Part shown: one piece after another, positions 55,631-63,693 of the stretch
Layout of the letters: the number at the start of each line of letters is the position of its first letter
Position numbering within the stretch: position 1 is the stretch's first letter
Source of the DNA: Burkholderiales bacterium
Lineage (GTDB): Bacteria > Pseudomonadota > Gammaproteobacteria > Burkholderiales > Eutrophovitaceae
Assembly (NCBI GenBank): GCA_035560005.1
Contig: DATMAN010000101.1
Coordinates: 101,818 to 165,817 of the forward strand
DNA length: 64,000 bases
Direction of reading: 5' to 3'
Notes under the pieces: generated by a model
Database searches by the model: none
Told to the model about the DNA's origin: nothing
What the model saw: the letters and a program-made list of their open reading frames with translations, nothing else
Made by a program: the position numbers and the translations under genes

Positions 55631-55786
55631 ATGGAATTGATTCTTGGCAGTCTGCGCGCCCTGATCGCTCGGGCGCTCAGCCGTTGGTACCACGCGAGCG
55701 ATGCGACCAGGTCCACCGCAAGGAAGCTGGACCAGCGTCTGGGCGAGATCTACAGCCGGACGATGAGCGAGCGGCTTCACTTGTAG
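55631..55786 (+). CDS. 51-aa small protein, unknown
   Basis: A short gene missed by size filters. AGGAGG stands six bases before the ATG, and the stop (TAG at 55784) is nine bases before the ATG of the next gene, which has its own GGAG. The product is an N-terminal hydrophobic/amphipathic stretch (ELILGSLRALIARALSRWY) and a charged helix (RSTARKLDQRLGEIYSRTM), with no signal-cleavage site and no cysteine. The strong ribosome-binding site and operon position support it being real; no family is recognised. It could be a membrane-associated amphipathic peptide. Confidence 0.7.
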   Translation: MELILGSLRALIARALSRWYHASDATRSTARKLDQRLGEIYSRTMSERLHL

Positions 55787-55795
55787 GAGTGGCCC

Positions 55796-56257
55796 ATGAA
55801 ACGAGTGAAATGGCTTGTAACGCTTGCTCTGGCGCTGGGGTTGTCCAACGGCGCCGTCGCGGCACGTGAGGGGGACGAGATCCAGTTCGCCGCTGTGGAC
55901 TGGAAGTCCTACGAGCGGGTCGCGGACCGCATCACGCTGTGGATGACGCACAGCTATGATCAGACCGTAACCCTGGCGCACGGCTTCTATCCGCACCGCT
56001 CGGAGCGAAGGCAGTATCTGATCGATTGCGACAGGCGCACCTACGCGATTGCCCAGTGGTTGCTGACCGACCGCGCCGACGGTGCCGGCCAGGTCGTGTG
56101 GCACGCGCGCGTCGAAGACCCGCCGTTTTTCCCGTTCATCGCCGGCAGCTTCGAAGGCGCGGTGTTCCACGCTGCCTGCTCGATCGAACCCACGACCGCG
56201 GTCGCCGCGCGCGCCGCTCGGGCATTTCCCGGCGCGCCATCGCCCACCGCCAACTAG
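55796..56257 (+). CDS. exported hypothetical protein (surface-adhesin E-like)
   Basis: 153-aa protein with a signal peptide (residues 1-22, cleavage near VAA-RE). A beta-rich domain shows WKSYERVADRITLWM, then RRQYLIDCDRRTYAIAQW and a C in FHAACSIEP. The two cysteines (about residues 78 and 127) match the layout of the adhesin-E-like protein at 53836, suggesting distant paralogues. About 25 C-terminal residues are Ala/Pro-rich. The ATG follows GGAG and lies nine bases after the 51-aa gene. Function is unknown. Confidence 0.72.
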   Translation: MKRVKWLVTLALALGLSNGAVAAREGDEIQFAAVDWKSYERVADRITLWMTHSYDQTVTLAHGFYPHRSERRQYLIDCDRRTYAIAQWLLTDRADGAGQVVWHARVEDPPFFPFIAGSFEGAVFHAACSIEPTTAVAARAARAFPGAPSPTAN

Positions 56258-56409
56258 CACGCAAACCGGGAGGGCCGCAAGGCCCTCCACCGATTTCGCC
56301 TTCCAGACGAACCGAAAAGCACCCGGCGGCCGCTCCGAGCGCAGTTCGTCACGGTCGGCTGCGATCGGCGCACGCGGCAGCGGCAGCGATCCTGCACAAT
56401 GCCGTCTTC

Positions 56410-57576
56410 ATGACGGCCGCCCATCCGACCCTCTACGCGCTTGCCGCCGCCGCGTTCGTCTCCGGAGCCAACCTGCGGCTCTTCGACGCCCTGCTGCCGA
56501 CGATCGCGGAGGACTTCGCGGTGCCTGCGACCACCGCTTCGGCCACGGTGACCGCGTTCACGCTGGCCTACGGGCTGTTCCAGCTGGTGCACGGACCGCT
56601 CGGCGATCGCATCGGCAAGCTCAAGGTCATCGCTGCCGCCTGCTTCATCGCCGCCGCGGCCTCGGTCGGTTCGGCCACCGCAGGATCACTCGGCACGCTG
56701 ACCGCGATGCGGTTCATCACCGGAATCGGCGCCGGCGGCATCATTCCGCTCGCGCTGGCCTGGATCGGCGATGCCACCCCTTACGAGCGGCGCCAGGCCA
56801 CGCTGGGCCGCTTCATCGGCATCGTGCTCCTAGGCCACATTCTCGGTCCGGCGCTGGGCGGACTGTTCGCCCACTTCGTGTCCTGGCGCGCCGTGTTCCA
56901 TGTGTTCGCGGCCCTGTTTCTCGCGGTGGGCGTGGTGCTCCTGATGCGCAACCGCAAGGCGCCGCTGCCGGTGAGCGCGCGCCGCAGCGGGCTCGTGCGC
57001 GGCCACCTCGAACTGCTCAAGGACCACTGGGTCCGCACGGTGCTCGTCACGGTCTGCCTGGAAGGCGCGCTGTTCTACGGCACCTTTGCCTACACCGGGG
57101 CCTACCTGAAAGACAAGTTCGACCTGTCCTACTTCACGATCGGGACGATCATTTCCGCCTTCGGCCTGGGCGGCGTGTGCTACAGCCTGCTGGTGCGCTG
57201 GCTGTTGCGCCAGCTCGGAGAAACCGGCCTGGTGCTGGGCGGCGGCATCCTGCTGCTGATCTGCTACCTCCTGCTGCCGCTGCTGCCGGCGTGGCAGGCG
57301 TTCTTTCCGCTGCTGATCGCCGCCGGCATCGGCTTCTACATGTTCCACAACACCATCCAGACCCGATCGACCGAGATGGCGCCGCACGCGCGCGGCACGG
57401 CACTCGCGCTGCACGCCTTCTGCCTGTTCTTCGGCCAGGCGATCGGGGTGGCCATCGTCGGCCGCGGCATCGTCGGGATCGGCTATGGCTGGTGTTTCGC
57501 GCTGGCGGGAGTGGCGCTGGCTGTGCTCGGGCGCTTCTTCTCGCGCCGCATTGCCGCTCATCGTTGGGCTGGTTGA
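56410..57576 (+). CDS. MFS transporter
   Basis: 388-aa protein with 12 predicted membrane helices. MFS motif A is GPLGDRIGKLKVI between helices 2 and 3 and is intact. LTAMRFITGIGAGGIIPL and LGGLFAHFVSWRAVF are the typical helix-4 and helix-5 motifs (drug:H+ antiporter-like). The ATG at 56410 sits right before helix 1; the upstream open frame is Arg-rich and unlikely. The substrate is unknown. It is convergent with the FAD oxidoreductase gene (49-base gap). Confidence 0.88.
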   Translation: MTAAHPTLYALAAAAFVSGANLRLFDALLPTIAEDFAVPATTASATVTAFTLAYGLFQLVHGPLGDRIGKLKVIAAACFIAAAASVGSATAGSLGTLTAMRFITGIGAGGIIPLALAWIGDATPYERRQATLGRFIGIVLLGHILGPALGGLFAHFVSWRAVFHVFAALFLAVGVVLLMRNRKAPLPVSARRSGLVRGHLELLKDHWVRTVLVTVCLEGALFYGTFAYTGAYLKDKFDLSYFTIGTIISAFGLGGVCYSLLVRWLLRQLGETGLVLGGGILLLICYLLLPLLPAWQAFFPLLIAAGIGFYMFHNTIQTRSTEMAPHARGTALALHAFCLFFGQAIGVAIVGRGIVGIGYGWCFALAGVALAVLGRFFSRRIAAHRWAG

Positions 57577-57624
57577 AGGGGCTCGTCCCCGGTCCCCGGG
57601 TGGTTCGATTGTTCCGTATCGGTT

Positions 57625-58953
57625 TCACTGCGGATGCGCAACGCACTTGGCGTACAGATCGCCCAGCCTGCCTTCCGGGTCGTAGTTGCGCTTCAGGCGC
57701 CGATAGGCCTCACCGTTGTAGATCCGGTCAAAATCCTCGCGTGAGAGAAAGGTGGACGAGTACAGCATCTTCACCCCGCCGCGGGCAAAACATTCGCGGT
57801 CCATGATGCGGGTGTACCAGTAGTCGCCCTTTTCCGGCCGCTTCTTCACCTGGCAGTAGCAACCGAGGTTGTAGTACAAGGTGTTCGCCGGCACGGGATA
57901 GAGGGTCGGAGAGCGGGGCGTGCGGATCGGCGTGACGATCCACGGTTTTCCTCCCAGATCCACTTCACGCAGCGCAAAGCGCGTCAATTCGGCCGCCTGC
58001 TCCCAGGGCACTTCCCAGTCCTGAATCAGCGGTTCCTCCTCGTCCTTGGCTGTCCAAGGCAGCCACTGCAGCAACGCGTGCTTGCGCTGCGTGTAGCGCT
58101 TGTAGAAGCCGGAATTGCGCAGCCGCGCCGGGGCGAAGCGGCGGAACACCCGGTAGGGCCAGCCCTCCGGGATGTTCCAGAACCATTCCGGGTCGTAGCG
58201 GAACAGGTAGTCCTTGGTAGTGAGGTAGACGTCGGGCTGCTCCTGGATGAGCTTGTAGAAGATGTTCCGGCGCAGGATGTCGTCCACCCGGGGGGCGCGG
58301 TCGACGAAGCGCGACAGCGTCAGATAGAGCCTGCGCGCGTCGAAGAAGATGCCTTCGATGAAGTCGATGTCTTCACGCAGCGTGGCGGCGCGCATCGCAT
58401 CCAGGAAGGCGTCGAGGTCCGTGTAGCGCGCGGTCCCCAGATGCACGTAGGGCTTCGCCGGCATCAGGCGCATCTTCGCGCGGAGGATGTAGCCGAGCGT
58501 GCCGTAGGAGTTCGGCAGCCCGTAGAACAGGTCGCTGTACTCGTTGTCCGGCCGACAGAGAACGACCCGCCCGCCCGGCAGCAGCACCTCCGCTTCCAGC
58601 AGGCCGTCGTGCACGAAACCGTAGCGGAAGCAGTTGGACTCGATGCCGATGCCGACCGTCGCACCGCCGATCGTGATGTGCTTGAGCTCGGGTGTGACGC
58701 ACGGAACGCATCCCTGCGGGAGCGTGTAGTCGACGATGGCTTCGAACGTCGCCGAGCCCTCGACGTCGAGAACCCGCGCCTCGCTGTCGAGCGCGAGGCA
58801 GTGGCTGAAGCGGCTCAGATCGAGGCCGCGGCCGCCTTGCACCCGCGGCGTGTAGCGGAACAGGTTCGAGCTGGTGCGCTTGCGCACGCCGGTCGCGACG
58901 CGCCCGCGCATCGAGTCCAGCAGAGCGGCTTTGCGCGCTTCGAAGGTTCGCAC
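57625..58953 (-). CDS. DHCR24-like FAD-binding oxidoreductase
   Basis: 442-aa flavoprotein of the FAD_binding_4 (PCMH) fold. The strings ITIGGATVGIGIESNCFRYG, DLFYGLPNSYGTLGY and MLYSSTFLSREDF are close to eukaryotic delta24-sterol reductase (DHCR24) as I recall it, but the N-terminal membrane anchor is missing. Start is GTG 58953, eight bases beyond the stop of the methyltransferase gene on the same strand. In other bacteria flavoproteins of this fold, paired with a cyclopropane-synthase-like methyltransferase, reduce a methylene-fatty-acid intermediate to a methyl-branched chain. That role here is inference, and a sterol role is unlikely without sterol genes. Confidence 0.82.
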   Translation of the reverse strand: MRTFEARKAALLDSMRGRVATGVRKRTSSNLFRYTPRVQGGRGLDLSRFSHCLALDSEARVLDVEGSATFEAIVDYTLPQGCVPCVTPELKHITIGGATVGIGIESNCFRYGFVHDGLLEAEVLLPGGRVVLCRPDNEYSDLFYGLPNSYGTLGYILRAKMRLMPAKPYVHLGTARYTDLDAFLDAMRAATLREDIDFIEGIFFDARRLYLTLSRFVDRAPRVDDILRRNIFYKLIQEQPDVYLTTKDYLFRYDPEWFWNIPEGWPYRVFRRFAPARLRNSGFYKRYTQRKHALLQWLPWTAKDEEEPLIQDWEVPWEQAAELTRFALREVDLGGKPWIVTPIRTPRSPTLYPVPANTLYYNLGCYCQVKKRPEKGDYWYTRIMDRECFARGGVKMLYSSTFLSREDFDRIYNGEAYRRLKRNYDPEGRLGDLYAKCVAHPQ

Positions 58954-58961
58954 GCCAGCAC

Positions 58962-60224
58962 CTAGACCGCGGAAGGCGCGCCCTCGGGCGCCTGCGAGCG
59001 CTGCGCCAGCCGCTGCAGATCGTCCTGGTAGAGGAACGCCCGGCTCATCGGGTAGCTGTCCTTCGAGATATTGCCCTTGCTGAAAAGCACCTGGAACAGA
59101 TGCGTGCGCGAGTGTACCGAGCGGAACATCTCCGCGCAGGACACCAGATAGGTGCGCCACACGCGCCGGAAGCGCTCGTCGAACTTCTTCGGGTCGAGCA
59201 GCTCGATCTCCTTCCAGTGCCGGTCGAAGCGCTCGGTCCACGCATCGAGCGTCAATGCGTAGTGCCGGCGCAGGTTCTCGATGTCGATGATCTCCAGCCC
59301 GCACGCTTCCATGGCCGCGATGGTCTGCGCCAGGCTGGGAATCCAGCCGCCGGGGAAGACGTGCTCACGGATGTAGAACTCCGTGTCGCGCACGCCCACG
59401 TGCCCGATGAAGTGCAGCATCCCGAGCCCGCCCGGCTTGAGAAAGTCGGCGTGCGCCCTGACGACTTCGCGAAGCTGGTCGCGCCCGGCGTGTTCCAGCA
59501 CGCCGATCGACACCACCTTGTCGAACTGGGCGTGGACTTCGCGGAAGTCGGCTTCCCGCACCTCCAGCCGTTCGGTCATGCCGCGCCTCCGGATCTCCTC
59601 GCGCAGCCATTCCACCTGCTCGGTCGTCGTGTTGACGCCACAGGCGCGCACGCCGTGATGCTGCGCCGCGTGGAACATGAAGCCGCCGAATCCGCAGCCG
59701 ATGTCCACGACGCTTTCGCCCGGCTTGAGCCGCACCTTGCGGCACACGTGTTCCACCTTGTTGCGCTGCGCCTCCTCGAGGGTCTTCGTGCCCTCCTTCC
59801 AGTAGGCGCAGGTATACATCATCAGCTCGCGATCGAGCCAGTAGCCGTAGAAGTCCGCGCCGTGTCCATAGTGGAAGCGCGCGTTGGCCTTTGCCTGTTC
59901 GACGGAGCGGTTCGAGCGCCGCAGCTCGTGCCACTGGTTGCGCAGCCACACCAGCGGTCCCGGGCGCCGATCGAACCCGCTCTCGAAGCCGACGCGGAAC
60001 GCCTGACCGAAATCGCCTTCGATGTCGATCGCCCCGTCGAAGTAGGATTCCAGCATTCCGACGTGGCCGAACGCCAGCGTCCGCAGTTGCGCGCCAACGG
60101 TCTTGAAGTGGAAACTGACCAGGGGATCGCCGGGGCGGTTCTGCCAGGTCGAACCGTCGGCGAACCTCACGCGGAAGCAGACCTCGGTGGCGTTGCCCAG
60201 ACGCTGAATCAAGCCCTTGAACAT
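58962..60224 (-). CDS. cyclopropane-fatty-acyl-phospholipid synthase family methyltransferase
   Basis: 420-aa SAM-dependent enzyme acting on unsaturated phospholipid acyl chains. The C-terminal methyltransferase has SAM motif VVDIGCGFGGF, the cysteine in MMYTCAYWKEG (E. coli C139 position), the Glu in SIGVLEHAG and His in LHFIG (bicarbonate/active-site positions), and YALTLDAWTERFDRHW. The N-terminal ~110 residues form the lipid-binding domain. Start ATG 60224 is supported by AAGGAG seven bases upstream. It is followed by the DHCR24-like gene with no gap. Plain cyclopropane synthesis or methyl-branched/methylene lipid formation are both possible. Confidence 0.92.
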   Translation of the reverse strand: MFKGLIQRLGNATEVCFRVRFADGSTWQNRPGDPLVSFHFKTVGAQLRTLAFGHVGMLESYFDGAIDIEGDFGQAFRVGFESGFDRRPGPLVWLRNQWHELRRSNRSVEQAKANARFHYGHGADFYGYWLDRELMMYTCAYWKEGTKTLEEAQRNKVEHVCRKVRLKPGESVVDIGCGFGGFMFHAAQHHGVRACGVNTTTEQVEWLREEIRRRGMTERLEVREADFREVHAQFDKVVSIGVLEHAGRDQLREVVRAHADFLKPGGLGMLHFIGHVGVRDTEFYIREHVFPGGWIPSLAQTIAAMEACGLEIIDIENLRRHYALTLDAWTERFDRHWKEIELLDPKKFDERFRRVWRTYLVSCAEMFRSVHSRTHLFQVLFSKGNISKDSYPMSRAFLYQDDLQRLAQRSQAPEGAPSAV

Positions 60225-60252
60225 GCGGCGACTCCTTGGCAATTTTGGCGAA

Positions 60253-61482
60253 ATGATAGCGGTGGGGCGCAAGAATGGCAGGTCCCGGAGCTTGGCGCGT
60301 CCGGCCGTCGCCGGGCCCTTTGCCCTCGCCTGTCTGTTGTGGCTGGGCGGCTGCGCCACGGGACGCAATTACGAAGCGCTGCTCGCGCTGGGCGACATCG
60401 CGGCCGGCACAGGACCCAGCCGGCTCAAGAAAATTACCCCAGAACCCACTCGCGCCACGGTGAGCTACGAGGCGGCAGGCCACACCTACCGTGCCGATCT
60501 TTATCTGCCGGGCGGTGGCCGGGTCGAGGCCGGGATCGTACTGGTGCCGGGCGCCGTTCCGGAAGGAAAGGACGACGAGCGTCTGGTCGCGCTCGCGAAG
60601 ACGTTCGCCCGGCTGCGCTACGCCGTGCTGGCGCCCGAGTTGAGCGGCTACCGCGAACTGAAGATCGGCCCGCGCCACGTGCGCGAAGTCGCGGAAGCGG
60701 TGCGCCATCTTGCCAGCCGGCAGGAGTGGGCGCCGGAGGGGCGCGTGGGCATCGGCGCGTTCAGTTACGGCGCCGGACCGGCCATAGCGGCCGCCCTGGA
60801 GGACGACGTGCGAGGCCGAGTACGGTTCGTGCTCGCGGTCGGGGGCTACTACAATCTCAGAAGCGCGCTGCGCTTCCTCACCACCGGAGCGTTCGAGGAG
60901 AACGGCAAGCTGCGCCGGCTCGAGGCGAGCGAATACGGAAAGCTCGTCTTCATCCGCAGCACCATGGATCTGCTTGCGCAAGCCGGCGATCGCGCTGCGT
61001 TCGAGGCGATGATCCAGGCCAAGCTCAAGGATCCGACCGCCGACGTGTCCGCGCTGGCGCGAGCGCTCGACCCGGAGGGTCTTGCGGTATACCGGCTGCT
61101 GTCCAATAGCGATCCTGCGCAGACGCAGCGCCTGATCGCAGCCCTGCCCGCCAGGATCGTGGAAACCATCGATGCGCTCACGCTGGACAACAAGCCGCTG
61201 TCGAAACTGCAGGCGCGTCTGATCCTCGTCCATGGCAGGGACGATCGGCTCATCCCATACAGCGAAAGCCTTGCGCTCGCCAAGTCCGTCGCGCCGGGCC
61301 AGGCCAGAGTCTTCCTGATCCATCACATCCTGAGCCATGTCGACCTGGGCATGTCGCACCTGTTCTCGCGGCGTTTCTGGAGCGAAGAATTGCCCGACGC
61401 CTGGCGGCTGTGGCGCGCCCAGGTCTTGGTGCTGAAAGAGCGCGACCTCTCCGCGGCGGCAGCCCGCGCAGATGCCGACTAG
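60253..61482 (+). CDS. lipoprotein with alpha/beta-hydrolase domain
   Basis: 409-aa predicted lipoprotein: a long N-terminal basic region, then a hydrophobic core ending in the lipobox LWLGGC (about residue 35). The hydrolase domain has ADLYLPGG, GIVLVPGAVPEGKDD, the nucleophile elbow GAFSYGAGP (Ser near 178), LILVHGRDDRLIPY with the acid and a His in HHILSHVDLG. ATG 60253 is preferred because the ATG at 60217 overlaps the divergent methyltransferase start; the signal peptide is unusually far in. Divergent starts are only 28 bases apart. The substrate is unknown; dienelactone hydrolase-like by fold. Confidence 0.82.
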   Translation: MIAVGRKNGRSRSLARPAVAGPFALACLLWLGGCATGRNYEALLALGDIAAGTGPSRLKKITPEPTRATVSYEAAGHTYRADLYLPGGGRVEAGIVLVPGAVPEGKDDERLVALAKTFARLRYAVLAPELSGYRELKIGPRHVREVAEAVRHLASRQEWAPEGRVGIGAFSYGAGPAIAAALEDDVRGRVRFVLAVGGYYNLRSALRFLTTGAFEENGKLRRLEASEYGKLVFIRSTMDLLAQAGDRAAFEAMIQAKLKDPTADVSALARALDPEGLAVYRLLSNSDPAQTQRLIAALPARIVETIDALTLDNKPLSKLQARLILVHGRDDRLIPYSESLALAKSVAPGQARVFLIHHILSHVDLGMSHLFSRRFWSEELPDAWRLWRAQVLVLKERDLSAAAARADAD

Positions 61483-61537
61483 AATGCGTATCCGATTGCA
61501 GCCCCTCGCCTGACGCGCTCGGAACTCGCGGCCGCGG

Positions 61538-63091
61538 ATGACTGTCGCATGGGGGCGACGCTTGACCGCTACGCGCGTCGCGGGTGAAAGTCCGCGGCGC
61601 ATGGAACGAATGACACAGAAGAATCCCCTGGGGCTCGCCGCGGTCCATGCCGCGCGCATCGCCGATCTCTTCGCCCATGCGCGCAGCATGATGGCGACGC
61701 CATTGCCCTGGCCGGCGTCGTGGGAACTGAAATCGGAGCAGACCGCCGCCGCGAGCGAAGAGTGCCCGCGCATCCTGCTGCTCACCTCCAGTCTCGGCTA
61801 CGGTCATGTGCGGGCCGCGCTCGCCATCGAGGCCGCGCTGCGCGAACGGCTCCCGGGCGCCGTCGTCCGCACGCTGGATTTCTGGTCGTTGATGGACGAC
61901 CGGGTCGCCTGGGCGGTGCGCAGTACTTACCTGCAACTGATCGAGCAGCATCCGCTGCTCTTCGACCGGATCTATCGTCTCGACCAGCGAACCTGGCGCG
62001 ATATTCTGGAGAGCCGCGAACCTTTACCCGCTTCGATCGCGGAAGTGGCTGCACTGGTTCCTCCCACAAGCGGTGCCATGAGCGATTCGCCCCGGGACGC
62101 GTGGCATCCTTCCGACCGCCTGCTTCTGCGCCTGCTCGGTGCCACGCTCTCCAGCCGCGCGCGCGGCATGCCGGGCAACGGGCGTCTGTTGCGCCTGGCG
62201 CTGGTGAGCTGGACATGGCGCCGGCTCGCGCGGCGCCTTGCCCAGCGGGTGCAGGCCTTCGATCCGCACGCGATCATCGCCACACAGATGAATCCAGCGG
62301 CGCTGCTGTCCTCGGCGAAGCGGCGCCGATCCATGGATGTTCCCACGATCTGCGTTGCGACGGATTTCGGCCTGCACGATTTCTGGATTCAGCCGGGGGT
62401 CGATCGTTACTGCGTCGCGCACGAATCGATCGCGAGAGCGCAACGCCAGCGTCTCGACGCGAACAAGGTTCTTGCCACCGGTATTCCCCTGATGCCCGGC
62501 TTCCTTCAGCCGCCGGCCGCGCGCGAGGCACGGCAGGCACTGGGGCTCGACACCGATTCTCCGGTGGTGCTCGTGGCCGGAGGCGGGCTCGGACTGGGGG
62601 TGGACGCGGCGGCGGAAAAGCTGCTGACCAGTCCGCTGCGCTTGCAGATCCTGGCGGTCGCGGCACACAACAGCACGACCCATCGCTGCCTCTCGGCGCT
62701 GGCAGAGCATCATCGGGGACGGATCCGGTTGTGGGAGTGGACCGAGCGCATGGAACTGCTCATTCGCGCGGCGGACATCGTGGTGGGCAAACCAGGTGGA
62801 CTCACCGTCGCGGAAGCCCTGGCCTGCGGGCGACCCCTGATCGCCACCCGTGCGCTGCGCGGACAGGAAGGGTTCAACGTGCGTTTCCTGGAGGAACATG
62901 AGGTGGGACGCCTGGTCTCCGAAAACGATCTGGTCGCCGCCATCGACGCATTGCTGGCCGATCGACTCTTGTTGACGCGGATGCAGGAGCGGGCGTGGCT
63001 GCTGGGCCGGCGCGATGGCGCCGATCGCATCGCAGAGCTGGCGCTCTCGCTGGCCGGACCTCGGGTACGCAGGGAGGTTCGCAGGCGCTGA
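61538..63091 (+). CDS. MGDG-synthase-like glycosyltransferase (GT28 type)
   Basis: 517-aa glycosyltransferase. The N-terminal acceptor domain has LLLTSSLGYGHVRAALAIE and LDFWSLMDD, and the UDP-sugar domain has VLVAGGGLGLG, WTERMELLIRAADIVVGKPG and GGLTVAEALACGRPLIA. The pattern is that of monogalactosyl/diglucosyl diacylglycerol synthases, so a membrane glycolipid is the likely product. The 120-residue insert between the two halves is less familiar. Start is uncertain (ATG 61538, or 61601, or 61610; no good ribosome-binding site). The stop overlaps the next gene (TGATG). Confidence 0.85.
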   Translation: MTVAWGRRLTATRVAGESPRRMERMTQKNPLGLAAVHAARIADLFAHARSMMATPLPWPASWELKSEQTAAASEECPRILLLTSSLGYGHVRAALAIEAALRERLPGAVVRTLDFWSLMDDRVAWAVRSTYLQLIEQHPLLFDRIYRLDQRTWRDILESREPLPASIAEVAALVPPTSGAMSDSPRDAWHPSDRLLLRLLGATLSSRARGMPGNGRLLRLALVSWTWRRLARRLAQRVQAFDPHAIIATQMNPAALLSSAKRRRSMDVPTICVATDFGLHDFWIQPGVDRYCVAHESIARAQRQRLDANKVLATGIPLMPGFLQPPAAREARQALGLDTDSPVVLVAGGGLGLGVDAAAEKLLTSPLRLQILAVAAHNSTTHRCLSALAEHHRGRIRLWEWTERMELLIRAADIVVGKPGGLTVAEALACGRPLIATRALRGQEGFNVRFLEEHEVGRLVSENDLVAAIDALLADRLLLTRMQERAWLLGRRDGADRIAELALSLAGPRVRREVRRR

Positions 63092-63693
63092 TGGATTGGC
63101 TGCGCCAGGTGCTGCGGGAAGTGCTGCGGCAGATCGACCGCCGCTACCAGCGCGCGCACCGCCTGCAGGCGGCAGGACCCGTGCTCTTCGTGGGGCGCGC
63201 CAGATACCGCGGACCGGTGATGCAGTTCGCCGACGATACGCTGCTCGAGCCGGGCGATGATGTGGGCATGTTGCACTTCAACAATGAGCGCTTCACCCGG
63301 ATCGAAGGCGGCTCTTCACGCAGCACGGCGCTCGAGTTCGCACGCCTGATGATCCAGTCCCTGCACCACCTCGCCCACAAAGCGCGCACCGACCCGGCGC
63401 TTTCCGACCTCGCGGTCTTTCACGCCGTGAGCTGGCTTCCCGCCCACGGCGAACGCATCGGGTTTATCTGTGCACCCTATCCCGAAGGCTTGAAGAAGCG
63501 CTGGATGACACTGCACTTCAAGCTGCTGGTCTGGGCCTTCGCGCCGGCACGCGACAGTCGCTCGGCCTGGCCCGACCCGCACTACTTTTGGCTGACGCGC
63601 AAGGAACTGCTGAGGAGATTCCCGGAAAGTGACCAGGAGCCCGATGACATCGACCGCAGAAGCTACCGGCGTGCTGGCGCGCGGTCCGGCTGA
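63091..63693 (+). CDS. conserved hypothetical protein (YkoP-like)
   Basis: 200-aa cytoplasmic-looking protein with no signal peptide. Seen are an amphipathic start (RQVLREVLRQIDRRYQRAHR), LEPGDDVGMLHFNNERFTRI, FHAVSWLPAHGERIGF and WPDPHYFWLTRKELLRRF. I know of similar proteins next to glycosyltransferases and polysaccharide deacetylases (B. subtilis YkoP by memory, low certainty), with no activity assigned. Its ATG overlaps the glycosyltransferase stop by one base and its end overlaps the deacetylase by 50 bases, so all three should be co-expressed. Confidence 0.72.
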   Translation: MDWLRQVLREVLRQIDRRYQRAHRLQAAGPVLFVGRARYRGPVMQFADDTLLEPGDDVGMLHFNNERFTRIEGGSSRSTALEFARLMIQSLHHLAHKARTDPALSDLAVFHAVSWLPAHGERIGFICAPYPEGLKKRWMTLHFKLLVWAFAPARDSRSAWPDPHYFWLTRKELLRRFPESDQEPDDIDRRSYRRAGARSG

